Source: Chelatococcus sp. HY11
Lineage (GTDB): Bacteria; Pseudomonadota; Alphaproteobacteria; Rhizobiales; Beijerinckiaceae
Reading direction: 5' to 3'
DNA: 64,000 nucleotides
NCBI RefSeq assembly: GCF_018398335.1
Contig: NZ_JAHBRX010000001.1
Location: 4,456,001 to 4,520,000, forward strand
Below, one piece after another: positions 15,065-22,947 of this stretch. Every line of letters starts with the position of its first letter. Positions within the stretch are counted from its first letter, which is position 1. Below the pieces are notes generated by a model. That model made no database searches, was not told where the DNA came from, and saw only the letters and a program-made list of their open reading frames with translations. Both the position numbers and the translations under genes were made by a program.

Positions 15065-16654
15065 CTAGAACGGATGGTACTGGTAAAGCCAGGTTTCACT
15101 GAGAATGGTGTCGCCCGATCGCAGGAACAGGCGCATGTCGACCGGCCCCTTGCCATCGACGGCGAGATCGAACTGGGCGCGCCAGCGCGCTGGATTGTCG
15201 CCCGGCACGCGCTGGGTGAAAGCGCGGCTGAACTCTCCCCGCGATGCCCAGAGAACCGGCTCGGGCGCGACGTTCGGCGGAAGCGTGGCAAGCGGCTCGC
15301 CTGAGAATTCCACCATGAAGCGGCGGACACCATCCGGGCGCTGCTGTCCGGGCGTATTCGCACCACTCAGCCGCGTGGCGACGCAGCGCGCGAGCGGGGA
15401 CGGGGTGGGCTCGTCGGCCAGCCAGTGCAGGCTATAGGCGAATTCAAGCTCGTCGCCCGCCTTGGTGGGCTTCGCCGGGTTCCAGTACGCGACAATATTG
15501 TCGTGGATCTCGTCGTCGGTCGGCAGCTCGATCAGCTGCACGGAACCCTTGCCCCACTTGCCCTTGGGTTCGACCCAGGCGGAAGGCCTGAGCTGATAGC
15601 GCACGCCGTCCTGGTAATTGTCGAAGTCGCGATCGCGCTGCATCAGGCCAAAGCCGCGCGGGGAGTCATCGAGGAAACTGGAGGTCATGATGGAGGACGG
15701 GTTGTTGAGCGGCCGCCATATGCGTTCGCCGGAGCCCGTCCAGATCGCGAGGCCATCGGAATCGTGCACCTCCGGGCGCCAGTCCACGCCTGCCGCTTTC
15801 GCCGTCTCCGAGAACCAGTACATGGAGGTCAAAGGCGCGATGCCGATCCGCGTGATGGGCTGTCGGAGGAAAAGCCGCGCGTCGATATCCATCACGACAC
15901 CACGGGTACGGTGCATCACGAAGCGATAGGCACCGGTGAGGCTCGGCCCGTCGAGCAGGGCGTAGACCGTCACGGAATCGCTGTCGGCGGGCGAGGGTAC
16001 GAACCAGAATGCCGTGAAATCGGGAAACTCCTCAGGCACGCCGGCGCCGGGGGTGACCGCGATGCCGCGGGCCGACAGCCCGACCTGGCCGAGTTCACCC
16101 ACGCCGCGGAAATAGGAAGCGCCGAGGAATGTCGCCCAAGGTTCCTTGTCAGCCCAGTCCTTGCCGGGCTCGCGCACCCAGAAGCCGGCGAAGGCGGAGG
16201 GCTGCGCGGCGAGCTTCTGGGCGATGTGGTCCGTGCCCATGGTGAAATAATCGGGCTGGTAGAGAATCTCCCGCGCCTTGCCGCTCGCGACCGCGAACAT
16301 CTGCACGGTCTTGGGGAAGAACTGTCCCACATGCATGAAGGTGATGGGGAAGGGCGACTTGCCGTCGGCAAACAGCGCGAAGTCAGTCTTGTATTTGAGC
16401 TTGCCGTGGGCGTCGTAGTCGATCTTGGAGACGATCGCGGGGTCAGGTCGCGGAGGCGACTGGTAGGGCTTGGCGGCTAGCTCGGCTGCGTGCTTGCGCA
16501 GCCAGTCGTAGGAAAAGGCGCGGGATCGGCCGAATTTCAGCCCGCCAGCCTGCTGCGCCATGGCAGCAGTGCTCAGGCCGCCTGTTCCAAGGGCCTGGGC
16601 CGCGAAACCCGCGACCATGATCTGGCCAAGCATACGTCGGTTGAGTAGGGGCAC
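15065..16654 (-). CDS. Glucan biosynthesis protein, OpgD/OpgG family (second copy)
   Basis: A 529-residue paralogue of the protein at 2360-3949. After an N-terminal hydrophobic signal (cleavage near AAMAQQ) come FSYDWLRKHAAELAAKPY, LGASYFRGVGELGQVGLSAR, GIAPLTSMYWFSE, RPEVHDSDGLAIWTG, RGFGLMQRDRDFDNYQDG and IELPTDDEIHDNIVAYW, the family landmarks in order, ending LSETWLYQYHPF. The 16654 start is GTG with GAGAG nine bases upstream; ATG 16633 is the alternative. The signal region has NRRM rather than a clean twin-arginine motif, so export route (Sec or Tat) is open. It lies 45 bp after the third paralogue and is probably co-transcribed with it. Confidence 0.92.
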   Translation of the reverse strand: MPLLNRRMLGQIMVAGFAAQALGTGGLSTAAMAQQAGGLKFGRSRAFSYDWLRKHAAELAAKPYQSPPRPDPAIVSKIDYDAHGKLKYKTDFALFADGKSPFPITFMHVGQFFPKTVQMFAVASGKAREILYQPDYFTMGTDHIAQKLAAQPSAFAGFWVREPGKDWADKEPWATFLGASYFRGVGELGQVGLSARGIAVTPGAGVPEEFPDFTAFWFVPSPADSDSVTVYALLDGPSLTGAYRFVMHRTRGVVMDIDARLFLRQPITRIGIAPLTSMYWFSETAKAAGVDWRPEVHDSDGLAIWTGSGERIWRPLNNPSSIMTSSFLDDSPRGFGLMQRDRDFDNYQDGVRYQLRPSAWVEPKGKWGKGSVQLIELPTDDEIHDNIVAYWNPAKPTKAGDELEFAYSLHWLADEPTPSPLARCVATRLSGANTPGQQRPDGVRRFMVEFSGEPLATLPPNVAPEPVLWASRGEFSRAFTQRVPGDNPARWRAQFDLAVDGKGPVDMRLFLRSGDTILSETWLYQYHPF

Positions 16655-16699
16655 GATACTTACTCTCGGCGAATGCGCCCGAAGGAACGCGTGTCGAAA

Positions 16700-18304
16700 T
16701 CAGACATTACCGAAGGGATTGTACTGGTAAAGCCAAGTTTCCGTCAGAACCTTGTCCCCGGCTTTCAGGAACAGGCGTATATCGACGGGATCGCTGCCTT
16801 CGACCGTGAGGTCGAACTGCGCACGCCAGTGGCCAGGCACGTCATCGGGCACGGCTTCGGTGAAGATGTAGGAGAACGTGCCCCGCGAGGCCGACAGCAC
16901 GGCTTCCGGCTTGACGCCAAAGGGGAGATTGGCGAGCGGCCCGCCGATGAACTCCACCATGAATTTGCGCACACCCTTCGGGCGAGGCTGGCCAGGCTGG
17001 CCGCCGTTGCCGAGCCGCGTCGCGATGCTGCGTCCGAGCGGGGTGGGGAAAGGCTCATCGGCCAGCCAATGCAGGCGATAATTGTATTGGTAGTTGGCAC
17101 CCGCCTTGGCGTCGCCGGCGGGAACCCACATGGCGACGATATTGTCGTGGATCTCATCGTCGGTAGGGATCTCGACGAGCTCGATCGCGCCCTTGCCCCA
17201 CTGGCCGAGCGGCTCGACCCAGAGGCTCGGGCGGCGCTCGTAGTGAACGCCGTCCAGATAGTGTTCGAAGGCACGGTCGCGCTGGAGGAGCCCGAAGCCG
17301 CGCGGGTTGTCATCGCCGAAGGCGGAGACGCTGGTGCGGCCTGGATTGTTCAACGGGCGCCAGATGCGCTCGCCAGTGGCTGTCCAGAGCGCGAGGCCGT
17401 CCGAATCGTGCACCTCGGGACGCCAGTCGACAGCGGTTGGCTTCTTGGTTTCCGAGTACCAGAACATCGACGTCAGCGGCGCGATGCCGAGGCGCGCCAC
17501 GTCCTTGCGCAGGAAGACCTGAGTATCGATGTCCATGACGACACCCGCCTTGCGGCTCATCACGAAGCGATAGGCTCCGGAGACGCTTGGACCATTGAGC
17601 AGCGCATAGACGGTGACCGTATCGCCGTTCTCGGCGGGCGTGTCGAAATAGAAATGCGTGAAGTCGGGGAATTCCTCAGGCTTGCCGGCGACCGCCACAT
17701 CGATCGCGATGCCGCGGGCCGACAGGCCGTACTGGAACAGTTCGCCGATGGCACGGAAATAAGAGGCGCCGAGGAAAGCAACCCAGTCGTTGCGGCGCCA
17801 GTCGAGCTTGTCATCAAGGCGGCTTTCCTGGAACCGGAAGCCCGAGAAGCCGCTGCCGGCGGGCAGGGAATGCGCCGGGCTGTCCGGCGGCATGTTGAAA
17901 TAGGAATCGTCGTAGATGATTTCCCGGGCTTCGTCCTTCGCCACGACATGCATGGCGACAGGGCTCTGGAAGAACTTGCCGAGGTGGAAGAAGGTAACGG
18001 GGTAGCGGCCTGGCCCATCCCCGAAGAGGGCGTGATCCGTGTTGAAATGGATCTTGCCATGCTCCTCGTAGGTCAGCTTGTCCAGGATTTCCGCTGGCGG
18101 ACGCCTGGGGGCGACATACGGCTTCGCGGCCATGTCCTTGGCCCGCGCAATCAGCGCGTCATAGGAGAAAGGCTCGGCGGTGCCGAGTTTCAAGCCGTCC
18201 GCTGCGAGGGCGCGCGAGGAGAAACCGGTTGCTGCCAGGACGGCAGCGCCCGTGGCCGAGGCAAGGAAGGTGCGGCGGTCGAGAATCGCTTTGCTTGGGT
18301 CCAT
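16700..18304 (-). CDS. Glucan biosynthesis protein, OpgD/OpgG family (third copy), Tat-exported
   Basis: A 534-residue paralogue. The N-terminus carries a twin-arginine motif DRRTFLA followed by a hydrophobic stretch and cleavage near RALAAD, so export in folded form by Tat is expected, as for OpgD. Landmarks: FSYDALIARAKDMAAKPYVA, LGASYFRAIGELFQYGLSAR, GIAPLTSMFWYSETKK, RPEVHDSDGLALWTATG, RGFGLLQRDRAFEHYLDG and VEIPTDDEIHDNIVAMWVP, ending ETWLYQYNPF. It is clearly closer to the neighbouring copy than to the one at 2360-3949 (shared DDEIHDNIVA, WLYQY). ATG 18304. Roles of the three copies may be separate trimming or branching steps on periplasmic glucan. Confidence 0.93.
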   Translation of the reverse strand: MDPSKAILDRRTFLASATGAAVLAATGFSSRALAADGLKLGTAEPFSYDALIARAKDMAAKPYVAPRRPPAEILDKLTYEEHGKIHFNTDHALFGDGPGRYPVTFFHLGKFFQSPVAMHVVAKDEAREIIYDDSYFNMPPDSPAHSLPAGSGFSGFRFQESRLDDKLDWRRNDWVAFLGASYFRAIGELFQYGLSARGIAIDVAVAGKPEEFPDFTHFYFDTPAENGDTVTVYALLNGPSVSGAYRFVMSRKAGVVMDIDTQVFLRKDVARLGIAPLTSMFWYSETKKPTAVDWRPEVHDSDGLALWTATGERIWRPLNNPGRTSVSAFGDDNPRGFGLLQRDRAFEHYLDGVHYERRPSLWVEPLGQWGKGAIELVEIPTDDEIHDNIVAMWVPAGDAKAGANYQYNYRLHWLADEPFPTPLGRSIATRLGNGGQPGQPRPKGVRKFMVEFIGGPLANLPFGVKPEAVLSASRGTFSYIFTEAVPDDVPGHWRAQFDLTVEGSDPVDIRLFLKAGDKVLTETWLYQYNPFGNV

Positions 18305-18416
18305 GGAGCCATTTCGACGGGGCTGGGGAACAACGTGGGGTTCTTATAGCCCTTTTGCCTGCAATCGTGGCGCGAGCATGGTCGCACGGTGCTGGAGCCG
18401 TGACAGGGGCCTATTA

Positions 18417-18665
18417 TTAGTGGGAATCCGGCCCAAAGACCGGCTCGACCTTCAGGGCGCTGCGCGAGAAGGCAACAATCCCCCATAGGGCGAGCAGGGT
18501 AAAAATGCCCATGAAGGCGTATTCGACTGTTGTGCCGAGCTGGAACAGCCCGGCGAGCGCCCATCCGCCCGCGAGCGCGACGCACAAGAGCTCAACCGCG
18601 ACGAGAACGATCGCGCTTCCCACAGTGAGGAGGCTTTTCGGGTTGAGACGGTTGTTGTTCGGCAC
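18417..18665 (-). CDS. Small membrane protein with two hydrophobic segments
   Basis: An 82-residue protein starting at a GTG (18665) that has GAGAGGG nine bases upstream; no ATG is available near. Two hydrophobic helices are visible: LLTVGSAIVLVAVELLCVAL with a following AGGWALAGLF, and AFMGIFTLLALWGIVAF; a short loop LGTTVEY lies between, and the tail is hydrophilic (VEPVFGPDSH). I have the impression of similar small proteins in other Rhizobiales but cannot name a family. It is 112 bp upstream of the third glucan-protein gene on the same strand, so co-transcription is possible. Confidence 0.7.
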   Translation of the reverse strand: MPNNNRLNPKSLLTVGSAIVLVAVELLCVALAGGWALAGLFQLGTTVEYAFMGIFTLLALWGIVAFSRSALKVEPVFGPDSH

Positions 18666-19071
18666 GGATGTTCCCTCTCGGCGGACGATCGATCGACGGA
18701 TTGAGCTTGACGAAAGCCGTCTCTCCACTACCGCAAAGGGACAGCAGCGGCAACATGTCCGGATGCAGGATGGTGACATCGTGATGTCGTGCTCTACCGC
18801 CAGTGCTCTGCGGGGACGGCGGGGACGGCGCGCGCCACAACACCTCACGCCTAGTCAGATTTGCGCGGCTTTGCGCGTCTTATGGTTGAGATTAATTCGA
18901 AGTATATATATTTGATTGCAGATGGGGCGAGGTTGTCGGTCTGCCTCCCACCCTAAGCCTTTCCGCACCTGATCGGTCGCGGCTTATCGCGGACGTGTCC
19001 CTTCAACCATGGCGGGATGCGGCCAGTTCTGCTTCTATCGGACGCAATCGCTCGCTGAAGAGGACAAAACG
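18666..19071. other. Divergent intergenic region upstream of the amidase gene
   Basis: No supported gene. An AT-rich tract at 18886-18920 (ATTAATTCGAAGTATATATA and onwards) stands out from the GC-rich surroundings and is a likely promoter region for the amidase gene to its right; the small membrane-protein promoter must lie near 18670-18760. Confidence 0.45.
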
Positions 19072-20274
19072 ATGCCTGTTGCCGACGATACGCTGCGCGC
19101 CTTCATGCCCTATCCTGACACGCCCGTTGCCTCCGCGGCGACGGGGACATTGGCCGGGCAGCGTCTGGCGGTGAAGGACCTCTTCGATGTGGCCGGCTAT
19201 CCGACCAGCATGGGAAGCCCGGTCTTCCTCGCCGCGACGGGGGTCCGCACGACGACCGCATTTCTGGTGCGGCAGCTTCTGGAGGCGGGTGCGCAATTCG
19301 TCGGCAAGACGATTTGCGATGAATTCGCCTATTCGATGATCGGCAAGAACGCCCATTTTGGCATGCCGGTGAACGCCGCCGCGCCGGATCGCGTGCCCGG
19401 CGGTTCCTCATCCGGTTCGGCATCGGCCGTGGCGGGAGGGCTCGCCGATATCGGGCTCGGCAGCGACACCGGCGGATCGACGCGCTTTCCGGGCAGTTTT
19501 TGCGGGCTTTTCTCCATTCGTCCAACCCATGGCCGGCTATCCCTCGAAGGTGCCGCGCCGATGGCGCCGAGCTTCGATACCGCGGGATGGTTTACCCGTG
19601 ATGCCCTGCTCTTCGAAACTGTCGCGGATGTGCTGCTCGGAGAAGACACATCGCCGCTCGGTGACGAGCCGGAGCTGCATCTCGCGAACGATCTGTTCGC
19701 CTTCGCGGACCCTGTCGCGGCCGCCGCACTCAAGGCCGCGATCCAGCGCGCGACGCTGCGGATCGGTGATATCCGGGGACAGGACCTCGATGTTCCGGAT
19801 GTCGGGGAACTGGTCACCGCCTTTCGCCGCTTGCAAGGCCGGGAGGCCTGGACCAGCTTGGGACCGCTGGTCGAACGCTACCGTCCGCCGCTTGGACCAG
19901 GTGTCGCGGAGCGCTTTGCGTTCGCGCGGGCGGTCACCGACGCGGAGGTAGAGAGCGCGGCCATCGTGCGGGACGAATTCCGTGCCCGTTTGCGGCGTAT
20001 CCTGGGTTCGGACCGCGTGCTCCTTCTGCCTTCGGCTCCGGACATCGCGCCGCTCGCGAGCGACGGGGATGTCGAGCTCGATGATTTCCGCAGCCGGGCG
20101 CAGCGGCTTGCCGTGTTCGGCTCCCTGACCGGCTTCCCGCAGGTCACCATTCCGGTCGCCGAGAAGGATGGTGCGCCGATCGGCCTCTCCCTGCTCGGAC
20201 CCGCCGGCTCCGACCGAGCTCTCGTGGCGCTGGGGCGCCGCTTCCACCGCGCGGCAGCGCTGCGCCTCGCCTGA
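19072..20274 (+). CDS. Amidase-signature hydrolase, AMI1-like
   Basis: A 400-residue amidase-signature enzyme. The Ser-cisSer-Lys triad is visible as K35 (RLAVKDLFDV), the cis-serine in PGGSSSGSA (residues 112-114) and nucleophile S136 in SDTGGSTRFPGS. The segments DEFAYSMIGKNAHFG, PVNAAAPDRVPGG and APSFDTAGWFTRD resemble plant AMI1 and the amidase domain of Toc64, so the substrate may be an aryl-acetamide such as indole-3-acetamide. ATG 19072 is preceded by GAAGAGGA; an upstream frame extension is not family-like. It is followed after 16 bp by a DUF1045 gene, probably as an operon. Confidence 0.88.
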   Translation: MPVADDTLRAFMPYPDTPVASAATGTLAGQRLAVKDLFDVAGYPTSMGSPVFLAATGVRTTTAFLVRQLLEAGAQFVGKTICDEFAYSMIGKNAHFGMPVNAAAPDRVPGGSSSGSASAVAGGLADIGLGSDTGGSTRFPGSFCGLFSIRPTHGRLSLEGAAPMAPSFDTAGWFTRDALLFETVADVLLGEDTSPLGDEPELHLANDLFAFADPVAAAALKAAIQRATLRIGDIRGQDLDVPDVGELVTAFRRLQGREAWTSLGPLVERYRPPLGPGVAERFAFARAVTDAEVESAAIVRDEFRARLRRILGSDRVLLLPSAPDIAPLASDGDVELDDFRSRAQRLAVFGSLTGFPQVTIPVAEKDGAPIGLSLLGPAGSDRALVALGRRFHRAAALRLA

Positions 20275-20290
20275 CAGGAACTCTCCCGAC

Positions 20291-21031
20291 GTGACACCAC
20301 CTGATCGCTATGCCGTCTATGTCGCTCCCGCGGCCGACAGCGCCCTTTGGCGCTTCGGCTCGGCCGTTCTCGGCTATGACGCCGAGAACGGAGAGGATGT
20401 GAGCCAACTCGTTCCGGCCGGAACGAACCGCGAGCGCTTCCGCGAACTGACGGCAGACCCCCGCGTCTACGGTTTCCACGCGACGATCAAGGCGCCCTTC
20501 CGTCTGGCGCCCGGTGAGTGCGAGGAGCGCTTGAAGGTGGCGTTCGATCGTTTCGCGGCGAGCCGGCGGCCATTCGCGTTGCCTCGACTCGTGCCGAGGG
20601 CCATCGGCGGCCGCTCAGGCCAGGGAGCCTTCATCGCGCTCGTCGAGCCGCAGCCGGCCGCGCCTCTGGCGGCGCTTGAACGGGCGACCGTGGAGGCCTT
20701 CGAGCCCTTTCGCGCCAGCCTCTCGCCGGCCGACTATGCCCGCCGGCAGCCCCAAAGACTGACCAGCCAGCAGCGCGGTTATCTCGATCGCTACGGCTAT
20801 CCTTATGTGTTCGAGGAATTCCGCTTCCACATGACACTGACCAACCGGGTGCCGGAGGGCGAAGTGGAGGAGGTCCTGGCGGGGCTCTCGAAACTCTATG
20901 AGGAGATGGTGCCCGCGGGCCCGATGGCGATCGATCAGCTGGCGCTCTGCCGTCAGCCGCCGCGCAAGGCGGATGGGGAGGAGACGCCGCGTTTCCGCAT
21001 CATTGCACGACGCGTCTTCGCGCAGCCCTGA
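20291..21031 (+). CDS. DUF1045 protein, predicted 2H phosphoesterase fold
   Basis: A 246-residue protein with the two HxT motifs of the 2H phosphoesterase superfamily: H63-A-T65 in GFHATIKAPF and H180-M-T182 in FRFHMTLTNRV. DUF1045 members often accompany phosphonate (phn) genes, but none is seen here. The start is a GTG at 20291 with AGGAA about 11 bases upstream; an ATG-initiated extension into the amidase frame is rejected because it reads as amidase antisense-frame sequence. The stop abuts the stop of the convergent NicO gene, the two sharing TGATCA with no spacer. Substrate unknown; a cyclic phosphodiester is the family expectation. Confidence 0.85.
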   Translation: MTPPDRYAVYVAPAADSALWRFGSAVLGYDAENGEDVSQLVPAGTNRERFRELTADPRVYGFHATIKAPFRLAPGECEERLKVAFDRFAASRRPFALPRLVPRAIGGRSGQGAFIALVEPQPAAPLAALERATVEAFEPFRASLSPADYARRQPQRLTSQQRGYLDRYGYPYVFEEFRFHMTLTNRVPEGEVEEVLAGLSKLYEEMVPAGPMAIDQLALCRQPPRKADGEETPRFRIIARRVFAQP

Positions 21032-22072
21032 TCAGCCTCCGCTCGAGGCCCAGACACCGGAGAGCAGGGCGACGCCCGTCAACGCGACGAAAGCCGCCGC
21101 GAGCACTTCCAGCGCGGCGATGACCACCGGGCCGCGTCCGCGTCCGCCCGCGACCCGCAGGGCGAGCCCCTTCATGAATACCGCAAGCGCCGCGAGCGCG
21201 CCCGTGGTGATCGCGGTTCCGACCGCCATGGCAAGCGTCGCGGCGACGCCGGCCGCGAAGAGACCCTGGCCGAGCGCGAAGACGAGGATGATGATGGCCC
21301 CCGCGCAGGGGCGGATTCCCGCGGCGACGACGACACCGGCCCTGTCGCGCCAGTCGCCGAGGCGGTCGAGTTCGGCCGGCGGCGGGATATGCACGTGACC
21401 GCAATCCTGGGCGAAGTCCCGCGCCGGCCCGCCGAGCCCGGCGATCGCGAGGAAAGAGCCGGCCTTGCGCCAGAGGACGGCGAGGCCAAGCAGCATGACC
21501 GCACCAAAGCTCGCGAGCTCGATGGCATTGGCGGTGGCGCTCACCGTCGCCGCGGTCGCGCGGATCACCAGCGCCAGGACGGAAACGATCGCGATCGCCA
21601 CGACGGCTTGCAGGAGGGCGGCCGCGCCGCTGAGCGACAGTCCACGACGGAGCGATTGGCGGCTGGCGACGATATAGCCGGCTATCACGCTTTTGCCATG
21701 GCCGGGGCCGGCGGCATGAAAGACGCCGTAAGTGAAGCCGATGGCCATCAGCGACCAGAAGGCCGAGCCATCCTCCTTCATCTCGCGCATGGCCCGGATC
21801 AGGAGCTGGTAGAACTCGCCCTGCACCGCGAGGATAAATCCGCCGATGCCGGTCGCGGCGGGAGCGGCTTCCCTGAGCCCGGTGCCGAAGGGGTTGCGTG
21901 GAGCCGGCGGAGGGGCGAGCCATGCCTCCAGCGCCATCCCCAGAGCGAGCAGAACGGCCCCCACAAGGACGAGCCCGGCGAGGGCCACACCCAGCCTCAC
22001 CAGAAACCCGTAACCACCGTATGCTTTCGCTCCCGAATTCGCGCGCTGGTTCAGGGCTTCACCATCGCTCAC
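21032..22072 (-). CDS. NicO-family nickel/cobalt transporter
   Basis: A 346-residue inner-membrane protein with an N-terminal anchor and about six more hydrophobic helices. The family motif HAAGPGHGKSVIAGYIVAS (about residues 119-137) holds the conserved histidines, and a second block GIRPCAGAIIILVFALGQG (about 251-269) is equally typical. NicO/RcnA-type proteins transport nickel or cobalt; direction is not evident. The start is a GTG overlapping the stop of the preceding DUF1007 gene as GTGA. A DCGHVHIPPP loop between helices may bind metal. Together the two genes form a compact metal-handling unit. Confidence 0.9.
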   Translation of the reverse strand: MSDGEALNQRANSGAKAYGGYGFLVRLGVALAGLVLVGAVLLALGMALEAWLAPPPAPRNPFGTGLREAAPAATGIGGFILAVQGEFYQLLIRAMREMKEDGSAFWSLMAIGFTYGVFHAAGPGHGKSVIAGYIVASRQSLRRGLSLSGAAALLQAVVAIAIVSVLALVIRATAATVSATANAIELASFGAVMLLGLAVLWRKAGSFLAIAGLGGPARDFAQDCGHVHIPPPAELDRLGDWRDRAGVVVAAGIRPCAGAIIILVFALGQGLFAAGVAATLAMAVGTAITTGALAALAVFMKGLALRVAGGRGRGPVVIAALEVLAAAFVALTGVALLSGVWASSGG

Positions 22073-22716
22073 GGGCAGGCGACCAGAATGCGATTGGAAA
22101 ACTGCGCGCCAAAATTGGAATTGGCGGTCAATGCCTCAAAAAAGGCCTCCGATAGCTGTTGCTGCTGCGCCTCGTCCGGCTTTTTCGGGCGTATGATTTG
22201 CGTTGCGCAGCCCTTCGGCGCGCCGCTGGTCGTGGCCGCCTCATCGCCGTCCGCCAGGGCAAAGGCGACGAAATAGGTGTTGTCGTAGATCTCGAGCGTC
22301 AACATGCGACTGGCGGGCATCGGCGTTTTCGCTGGCAGCGTGAAATTGAGTGTCAGACGCCCGTCCTGGAAATTGAGGCTGTACTCGATCGGATTGGCGA
22401 AAGCGACGCTCTTGCCATTCGCCTTGCCTTTCGTGAAATAATTGAATTCACTTAATGAATCGACGTTGACCTTGGCGAGATCCGCGAGCTCCGCTGCCGA
22501 GAGCTTGCCGTCGCCGTCCGTATCCAGGCCTTGGGTGGCATAGCTCGAATAGGCTTCATCGAAAGTCCAGCTATGCCGGACAGCCGTGATATCGGCCTCG
22601 TCGTTGTAAACAAGCTCGCTCTTGGCGGTCACCCAAACGTGAGGATGCGCGCTCGCAGCGGTCGACCATAGCGCCGCGGCTCCCAAAAGAGGGAGCACAT
22701 GTAAAAAACGGGGCAT
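22069..22716 (-). CDS. DUF1007 periplasmic protein, partner of NicO transporter
   Basis: A 215-residue exported protein. Signal peptide residues 1-20 (VLPLLGAAALWSTAASA) is followed by the mature N-terminus HPHVWV, a pattern diagnostic of DUF1007 and a likely N-terminal metal (ATCUN-like or His) site. It also contains a canonical EF-hand-like loop DTDGDGKLSAAEL (about residues 62-74), suggesting calcium or another divalent ion. ATG 22716 has AGGACAG upstream. It overlaps the NicO gene by four bases. The pair probably delivers or senses nickel or cobalt at the outer face of the membrane (inference from context). Confidence 0.88.
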   Translation of the reverse strand: MPRFLHVLPLLGAAALWSTAASAHPHVWVTAKSELVYNDEADITAVRHSWTFDEAYSSYATQGLDTDGDGKLSAAELADLAKVNVDSLSEFNYFTKGKANGKSVAFANPIEYSLNFQDGRLTLNFTLPAKTPMPASRMLTLEIYDNTYFVAFALADGDEAATTSGAPKGCATQIIRPKKPDEAQQQQLSEAFFEALTANSNFGAQFSNRILVACP

Positions 22717-22947
22717 CAGCTGTCCTGTATGGCCGATTGCGAGGTGCAGAAAGGCTTTGCCTTTCAGTGCGGCAAAAGCAAGACCAGATTGCCGAAAGCC
22801 GCCATGACCTTGTTTCACCACCATTTACCCCTCATGTGTATGATTGACGGCTCGGGGATTTTATGTCAGCGTCACTGACATAATCCGACGCAAGATCGGA
22901 ACCAATCCGGCACCGTCGGCGTCTCGTGAAGACGCAGGAGGGACCAC

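Noticed and set aside
16673..18349. A 558-codon plus-strand frame
   Set aside because: Antisense to the third glucan-protein gene, in the frame that stays open because of third-position G/C; no family-like motif and no ribosome binding site.
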